Of a DNA stretch of 9,060 bases, positions 5,688 to 9,060 are shown piece by piece. The DNA comes from Chloroflexota bacterium. GTDB taxonomy: Bacteria > Chloroflexota > Anaerolineae > 4572-78 > J111. Position numbers and translations under genes: made by a program. The stretch is from contig RFJF01000483.1 in the NCBI GenBank assembly GCA_003695455.1, positions 1 through 9,060 of the forward strand, written 5' to 3'. The notes beneath the pieces were generated by a model, which worked only from the letters and a program-made list of their open reading frames with translations, was not told the DNA's origin and did not search any database. Position 1 is the first letter of the stretch. Every line of letters begins with the position of its first letter.

Positions 5688-6905
5688 ATGGTTGTGCAAC
5701 AAATATCGCCCGTAAATTGCCCAAATTGCAAGGCTCAATTTACGGCGCCCATTCAAAACATTATCAATGGTCAGGATTTAGCCGCCAAAAGCGCCTTTTT
5801 ACAGGGGCGGTTTAACACAGTTCAATGCCCGCAGTGTGGATATACCGGTGCGCCCAGCACCCCACTGTACTATTTTGACCTTGAAAAAGAACTGGCGCTG
5901 GTTTTTGTGCCCAGCCAGTTGGGCCTGTTGGGCAACGACCAGCAAAAAATTATTGGCGATCTGACCAACCGCGTCATCAAAAGCCTGCCCACCGAGCAGC
6001 AAAAATTCTTTCTGTTTAACCCCAAAAGTTTTCTCACGCTCGATGGCATGATTAAAGCCATTTTGGAAGCCGACGGCATTACCGAAGATATGATCAAGGC
6101 CCAGGAAGCCCACATAAAACTCATTGAGGAATTTTTCAAAGCGCCCGACGAAGCCACGCTCAAAAAACAAATCAAGGCGCACGACGCCGAACTGGACCGG
6201 CAATTCTTTGAAATTCTGACCGCCTACATGCAAACCGCCCAAATGGCCGGCGACCAACAACGCACCCAGGCCTTTCTGACCATGCGCACGCTGGCCGCCC
6301 GCTGGAGCAGCAACGGCAAGAAAATTGTGGCTGAAATTGATCAAGAGTTGGGATTGGTGATGCTGGAAAATCAGGAAGAGTTGCTCAAACGGCTGCAAAC
6401 CGCAAAAAATGACGCCGAATTTGAACAGCTTGTTGCCGCCGGCCACGCCTTTCTGGATTACGGCTTTTTTGTACAGATTACCGGCAAAATTGATGAAGCC
6501 ACCAAAAATGGCGACACCAAAACCGCCGCCTCACTCACCTCGCTACGCGAAAGAATCCTGCAAACCAAATCCCGCCAGGAAGAGGCCAGCAAAGCCGCGC
6601 TGGAAAAAGCCGGCAAAATTCTGGAAGAGATTCTCAAATCTGACCGGCCCGACAAAGTCATTGACAAACATCTGGATAGTCTCACAGACGCCTTCTTTTT
6701 TGTACTTGAAATGAATATTGAAGAAGCCACCAAACAGGGCCACACCGAAGCCGCGCAGGCGATGCAAATGATTGGCAATATTGCCGTGAGCAAATTGCAG
6801 CAAAAACACGGCCCGCCCCAACAATCCACCGGCGAACAGCCAACGCAAGCTCCGTCGCCCGCCGCAGCCGACGATACACCCAAAATTCACATTGCCCGCC
6901 GCTAA
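5688..6905 (+). CDS. CpXC-domain protein with three tandem helical repeats
   Basis: The protein has 405 residues from ATG 5688, with GAAAGG (5671-5676) 11 nt upstream. The N-terminal 75 residues match the CpXC type: CPNC (C11, C14) and CPQC (C47, C50) form a probable zinc site, followed by YYFDLEKELALVFVP. Known CpXC proteins have no established biochemical role. Residues about 131-376 are almost all helical and contain three related units, recognisable by DRQFFEILTAY (170-180), DYGFFVQITGK (257-267) and DAFFFVLEMNI (334-344), each followed by a Gln/Glu-Ala helix, a Gly turn and a second helix. The C-terminal tail (376-405) is Pro/Gln/Ala-rich and ends in basic IARR. No membrane helix or signal peptide is seen. 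It lies directly downstream of the signalling operon but has its own promoter and terminator, so a functional link is only possible. Confidence 0.88.
   Translation: MVVQQISPVNCPNCKAQFTAPIQNIINGQDLAAKSAFLQGRFNTVQCPQCGYTGAPSTPLYYFDLEKELALVFVPSQLGLLGNDQQKIIGDLTNRVIKSLPTEQQKFFLFNPKSFLTLDGMIKAILEADGITEDMIKAQEAHIKLIEEFFKAPDEATLKKQIKAHDAELDRQFFEILTAYMQTAQMAGDQQRTQAFLTMRTLAARWSSNGKKIVAEIDQELGLVMLENQEELLKRLQTAKNDAEFEQLVAAGHAFLDYGFFVQITGKIDEATKNGDTKTAASLTSLRERILQTKSRQEEASKAALEKAGKILEEILKSDRPDKVIDKHLDSLTDAFFFVLEMNIEEATKQGHTEAAQAMQMIGNIAVSKLQQKHGPPQQSTGEQPTQAPSPAAADDTPKIHIARR
6078..6815 (+). repeat. Three diverged tandem repeats in the CpXC protein
   Basis: Repeat units of about 75-87 residues (roughly 131-213, 225-300 and 302-376) align around the FF pairs at 173, 260 and 336. 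Each has D-x-x-FF, then an amphipathic helix, a Gly/Asp or Gly/His turn and a helix rich in Thr, Ala and Met/Leu. Identity is low at the residue level and was judged by eye. Confidence 0.6.
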
Positions 6906-6913
6906 CCCGGCGT

Positions 6914-6958
6914 AAAAAACCCCGGCGCTGGTTAAACAGGCCGGGGTTTTATTTTTTT
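6914..6958. terminator. Bidirectional intrinsic terminator between convergent genes
   Basis: An 11-bp stem (6916-6926 with 6940-6950, core CCCCGGC/GCCGGGG) carries T-runs on the plus side (6947-6950, 6952-6958) and an A-run on the other (6914-6919), so it can stop both the CpXC transcript and the minus-strand phosphoesterase transcript. A small CTG/CAG inner stem (6928-6930 with 6937-6939) extends it. The plus-side T-tract overlaps the TAA stop of the minus-strand gene. Confidence 0.88.
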
Positions 6959-7592
6959 ACACCCTCAGCAGCGAGACCACCCGCGTTTCAGAATCAAACA
7001 CGGCGTAGCAAACCCCCGGCCCATCCTGCGGACGGCCCACACTGCCTACACCCACCACACATGTTTCGCCAGGCAGCAGTTCAATGTTTGGGCCGTACAA
7101 ACGCTGCAATGTGTTATAGCGTGTAAATTGCCAGCCCAACTGCCGGTGGGTGTGCCCGTGAAACAGCAACGGAACTCCCATATCGGTGAGCAGGGCAATG
7201 GTTTTCCACAGGCTCTGCTCATCAAAATGCAAATATGGAAACAAATTGCCCCGCATCCGAACCGTCCGGTCAGATTCCAGATCGGCCAGTGTTTTTATTT
7301 TTGGCGGCCAAAATGGCCCGGCGTGTGTCAGCCAGAAACCATCCGGTTTGCGCATAGGCGGTAAACGCATGGCCCACTTGCGGTTGTCTGCCGAAAGATG
7401 CCGCCAATTTGAAACCTCCCAGTTGCCAAACACGGTCGGTACATCAGCCTGGCGCAACAAATCCACACAAGAATCAATCCCCACATCGCCCAAACAAAAC
7501 ATTGCGTCAACGGACCGGCTGCGCGCATCGGCCAACACAGTTTGTAACGCCCTGGTATGATTGTGAATATCAGAAAAAATGGCGTATTTCAT
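6957..7592 (-). CDS. Calcineurin-like metallophosphoesterase (YfcE/MJ0936-like)
   Basis: The protein has 211 residues and an ATG at 7592. It carries the metallophosphoesterase set in order: SDIHNH (D8, H10), CLGDVG (D36), FGNWE (N57), LTHAG (H90) and HGHTHRQ (H147, H149), so a two-metal site is complete. Trp follows Asn57 where many relatives have the catalytic His of GNHE; the YfcE/MJ0936 group also lacks that His, which is why I place it there. Members hydrolyse phosphodiesters in vitro, and the physiological substrate is unknown. The length is somewhat above the usual 165-185 residues because of inserts about 60-125. No Shine-Dalgarno precedes the ATG: the seven bases before it are GCGGCGC. 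It is convergent with the CpXC gene and divergent from hisS. It looks cytoplasmic. Confidence 0.9.
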   Translation of the reverse strand: MKYAIFSDIHNHTRALQTVLADARSRSVDAMFCLGDVGIDSCVDLLRQADVPTVFGNWEVSNWRHLSADNRKWAMRLPPMRKPDGFWLTHAGPFWPPKIKTLADLESDRTVRMRGNLFPYLHFDEQSLWKTIALLTDMGVPLLFHGHTHRQLGWQFTRYNTLQRLYGPNIELLPGETCVVGVGSVGRPQDGPGVCYAVFDSETRVVSLLRV

Positions 7593-7599
7593 GCGCCGC

Positions 7600-7628
7600 A
7601 GAGTAACACAAGTTACCGCTTAAAGCAA
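7600..7628 (-). promoter_or_regulatory. Possible leaderless promoter of the phosphoesterase gene
   Basis: On the minus strand TTGCTT (7628-7623) lies 17 nt before TACTCT (7605-7600), and the ATG begins 7 nt later, at about the expected transcription start. Both boxes match consensus at only three of six positions, so the evidence is the spacing and the lack of any Shine-Dalgarno. Confidence 0.25.
7603..7616. promoter_or_regulatory. Inverted repeat GTAAC-N4-GTTAC, possible operator
   Basis: A perfect 5-bp inverted repeat with a 4-nt spacer lies between the phosphoesterase start and the hisS promoter, overlapping the weak minus-strand promoter. It has the size of a small dimeric-repressor site. 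Short inverted repeats of this size also occur by chance. Confidence 0.2.
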
Positions 7629-7636
7629 CACTTACT

Positions 7637-7665
7637 TAGACATCCCCCACAATTTAGGCTATAAT
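7637..7665 (+). promoter_or_regulatory. Sigma70-type promoter of hisS
   Basis: TAGACA (7637-7642, five of six to consensus), a 17-nt spacer and a perfect TATAAT (7660-7665) predict a start near 7672. The leader to the TTG start is then about 110 nt. This is the best promoter in the window. Confidence 0.75.
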
Positions 7666-7728
7666 CCTTGCGCAGTTTTTTGCCAGAACCCAGAGTGCAG
7701 AGCCTTGATTTTAGCGGCACCTAACTCA

Positions 7729-7765
7729 TTCACAATTTGTACTTGATTTTTCACAATTCACAATT
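7729..7765. repeat. Three copies of TTCACAATT in the hisS leader
   Basis: TTCACAATT occurs at 7729-7737, 7750-7758 and 7757-7765; the last two overlap by TT. CTTGATTTT also occurs twice (7704-7712 and 7742-7750). These lie in the predicted leader just before the ribosome-binding site. They may be relics of a short intergenic repeat or a regulatory element. No T-box specifier or AGGGTGGNACCGCG-like antiterminator was seen. Confidence 0.5.
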
Positions 7766-7768
7766 TTC

Positions 7769-7776
7769 AAGGGAGG
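7769..7776 (+). promoter_or_regulatory. Ribosome-binding site that sets the hisS start at TTG 7785
   Basis: AAGGGAGG lies 8 nt before TTG 7785. An in-frame TTG at 7737 has no such site and would add 16 residues (MYLIFHNSQ...) unlike HisRS. The bases CTTGA at 7742-7746 could pair with TCAAG at 7767-7771 and partly mask the site. Confidence 0.8.
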
Positions 7777-7784
7777 CCCAAACC

Positions 7785-9047
7785 TTGACCAAATACAAAC
7801 GAATCACCGGCATGCGTGATGTTCTGTTTGATGACCAACCCTACTGGCGCTTTATTTTGAACCAAATTCAAAAAACGGTAGACCTGTTTGGCTACCGCCG
7901 AATTGACACGCCGGTGCTGGAGCAAGCCGGCCTTTTTATCCGTGGGGTGGGCGAAGGCACCGACATTGTTGAAAAAGAGATGTACCTGTTTGATGACCGC
8001 GACGGCGACCAACTGGCTCTGCGCCCGGAATTTACCGCCGGAATTATGCGCGCCTACGTTGAAAACGGCCTGCACACGCTGCCTACCCCCCTGCGGGTGT
8101 GGACCACCGGCCCCCTGTTCAGGCACGAACGCCCGCAGGCCGGGCGCTACCGCCAGCACACCCAGTTTGATATTGAGGTCATCGGCGAGCAGGACCCGGC
8201 GGTAGACGTAGAGGTTATCAATCTGGCCTGGCATTTGTTCACCAATCTGGGATTTTTTGGCCTGCGCCTGTACATCAACTCCACCGGCTGCCCCAACTGC
8301 AAACCGGCCTACATCCAAAAACTGGTTGAATACTTCTCGGCGCACAAAGATACCCTGCCCCCTGATGACCAGATGCGCCTGCAAAAAAACCCCCTCCGCA
8401 TTTTAGACAGCAAAGAAGCCGCCACCCAGCCCCTGCTTGCAAACGCGCCGCGCATCACCGACCACCTGTGTGATGAATGTGACAACCATTTCAGCCGGCT
8501 TAAAACCTATTTGCAGGCGCTGGAACGCCCCTTTACCGTAGATTACAAAATTGTGCGCGGCCTGGATTACTACACCAAAACCGTGTTTGAAATTAAAGCC
8601 GACGGGCTGGGCAGCCAGGACACCATTTGTGGCGGCGGCCGCTACGACGGCTTGATTCAGGAACTGGGCGGCCGCCCCACACCGGGAATTGGCTTTGGTT
8701 CCGGCATTGAACGCTACGTAATTGCCCTCAAACATTTGGGCATTGAGCCGCCCGCCGAACCCCTGCCCCGCGTGACCGTCTCTTATCTGGGTGAAGCCGC
8801 CAAAAAAGTAGCCATCAAACTGGCCGAAACCCTGCACGGTGCCGGCATTGGAGCGCAGTTTACCCCCGGCGACCGCAGTTTTAAGGCCCAACTCAAGGCG
8901 GCCAACCGGCTGGGCGCAAGCTTTGCCATTATTTTGGGTGATGATGAAATTCAGGCCGGGCAGGCCACCGTCAGAAATTTGAACGACAGCAGTCAAACCG
9001 CCGTCAATTTAGCTGATTTGCCGGACTGGCTGGCAGAAAGATTATAA
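7785..9047 (+). CDS. hisS: Histidyl-tRNA synthetase
   Basis: Class II aminoacyl-tRNA synthetase that charges tRNA-His with histidine using ATP, in the cytoplasm. It has 420 residues from TTG 7785, the usual bacterial length, and begins MTKYKRITGMRDVL. Motif 1 lies around 40-60. LRPEFT is at 79-84. Motif 2 is FRHERPQAGRYRQHTQFD (112-129). The histidine-binding VRGLDYYTKTVFEI (257-270, Arg258) and GGGRYDGL (283-290) are intact. Motif 3 is GIGFGSGIERY (301-311). The anticodon-binding domain follows from about 326. Two CxxC pairs (C169/C172 and C229/C232) lie in the insertion domain and could bind zinc, as in a subset of bacterial HisRS. It has its own promoter and leader, and the next possible start comes 3 nt after the stop, so it may head an operon. 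Confidence 0.97.
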   Translation: MTKYKRITGMRDVLFDDQPYWRFILNQIQKTVDLFGYRRIDTPVLEQAGLFIRGVGEGTDIVEKEMYLFDDRDGDQLALRPEFTAGIMRAYVENGLHTLPTPLRVWTTGPLFRHERPQAGRYRQHTQFDIEVIGEQDPAVDVEVINLAWHLFTNLGFFGLRLYINSTGCPNCKPAYIQKLVEYFSAHKDTLPPDDQMRLQKNPLRILDSKEAATQPLLANAPRITDHLCDECDNHFSRLKTYLQALERPFTVDYKIVRGLDYYTKTVFEIKADGLGSQDTICGGGRYDGLIQELGGRPTPGIGFGSGIERYVIALKHLGIEPPAEPLPRVTVSYLGEAAKKVAIKLAETLHGAGIGAQFTPGDRSFKAQLKAANRLGASFAIILGDDEIQAGQATVRNLNDSSQTAVNLADLPDWLAERL

Positions 9048-9050
9048 ATT

Positions 9051-9060
9051 ATGACAAATC
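9051..9060 (+). CDS. Possible start of a downstream gene, cut by the window edge
   Basis: ATG ACA AAT begins 3 nt after the hisS stop, and GAAAG (9036-9040) lies 10 nt upstream inside hisS. Only three codons are visible, so the product cannot be named. Close spacing would fit co-transcription with hisS. Confidence 0.3.

Noticed and set aside
5799..6446. Long open frame on the minus strand inside the CpXC gene (215 codons)
   Set aside because: It is antisense to a well-supported gene. Its translation is Phe/Gly-rich low-complexity sequence with no known domain, and no promoter or ribosome-binding site was seen.
7672..7784. T-box riboswitch in the hisS leader
   Set aside because: The leader is short, has no AGGGTGGNACCGCG-like element and no terminator before the start codon.
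7737..7784. Longer HisRS start at TTG 7737
   Set aside because: There is no ribosome-binding site before it, the added residues lie in the repeat-rich leader and do not resemble HisRS, while TTG 7785 has AAGGGAGG at the right distance.
7767..8996. Two long open frames on the minus strand opposite hisS
   Set aside because: They mirror the codon bias of hisS, show no domain, and overlap a clear housekeeping gene.

Overview
The window looks like a piece of a bacterial chromosome with intermediate GC. The protein types suggest Chloroflexota, perhaps Anaerolineae: a soluble Hanks-type kinase with a propeller, a CpXC-domain protein, an FHA protein of the 'GLEKGVSRRHA' style, and frequent GTG/TTG starts. 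This placement is an inference from style, not a proof. No mobile element, CRISPR array, tRNA or rRNA was seen.

Region 1 (about 25-5586) is one co-directional cluster that runs from a good sigma70-type promoter (TTGCAT-17-TATAAT) to a strong intrinsic terminator. In order it encodes: a Ser/Thr protein kinase fused to an eight-repeat PQQ-like beta-propeller, a PP2C-type phosphatase, a J-domain plus von Willebrand A (VWA) protein, a zinc-ribbon plus FHA-domain protein that overlaps the previous gene by 4 nt, and a small 81-residue protein of unknown function. Together they form a phospho-signalling set: writer (kinase), eraser (PP2C), reader (FHA) and a metal-dependent VWA scaffold with a chaperone-recruiting J domain. 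The arrangement resembles the kinase/PP2C/VWA 'TerY-P' triads described in comparative genomics, but adds an FHA reader and a J domain. A weak hairpin with a T-tract before the last gene may attenuate it.

Region 2 (5588-6958) has its own promoter (TTGACT-17-TAAGAT), which starts directly behind the operon terminator. It holds a single gene for a CpXC-type zinc-binding protein whose C-terminal part is three tandem helical repeats. It ends in a hairpin shared with the convergent gene.

Region 3 (6957-7592, minus strand) is a YfcE/MJ0936-like metallophosphoesterase with no visible Shine-Dalgarno, possibly leaderless.

Region 4 (7637-9060) is a near-consensus promoter (TAGACA-17-TATAAT), a leader of about 110 nt with short TTCACAATT repeats, and a complete hisS (histidyl-tRNA synthetase) starting at TTG 7785. 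A possible next gene begins at the right edge.

The signalling operon is the accessory part of the window and hisS is core housekeeping. No gene-free stretch exceeds 300 bases; the longest, 7593-7784, holds the hisS promoter and leader and the possible minus-strand promoter.
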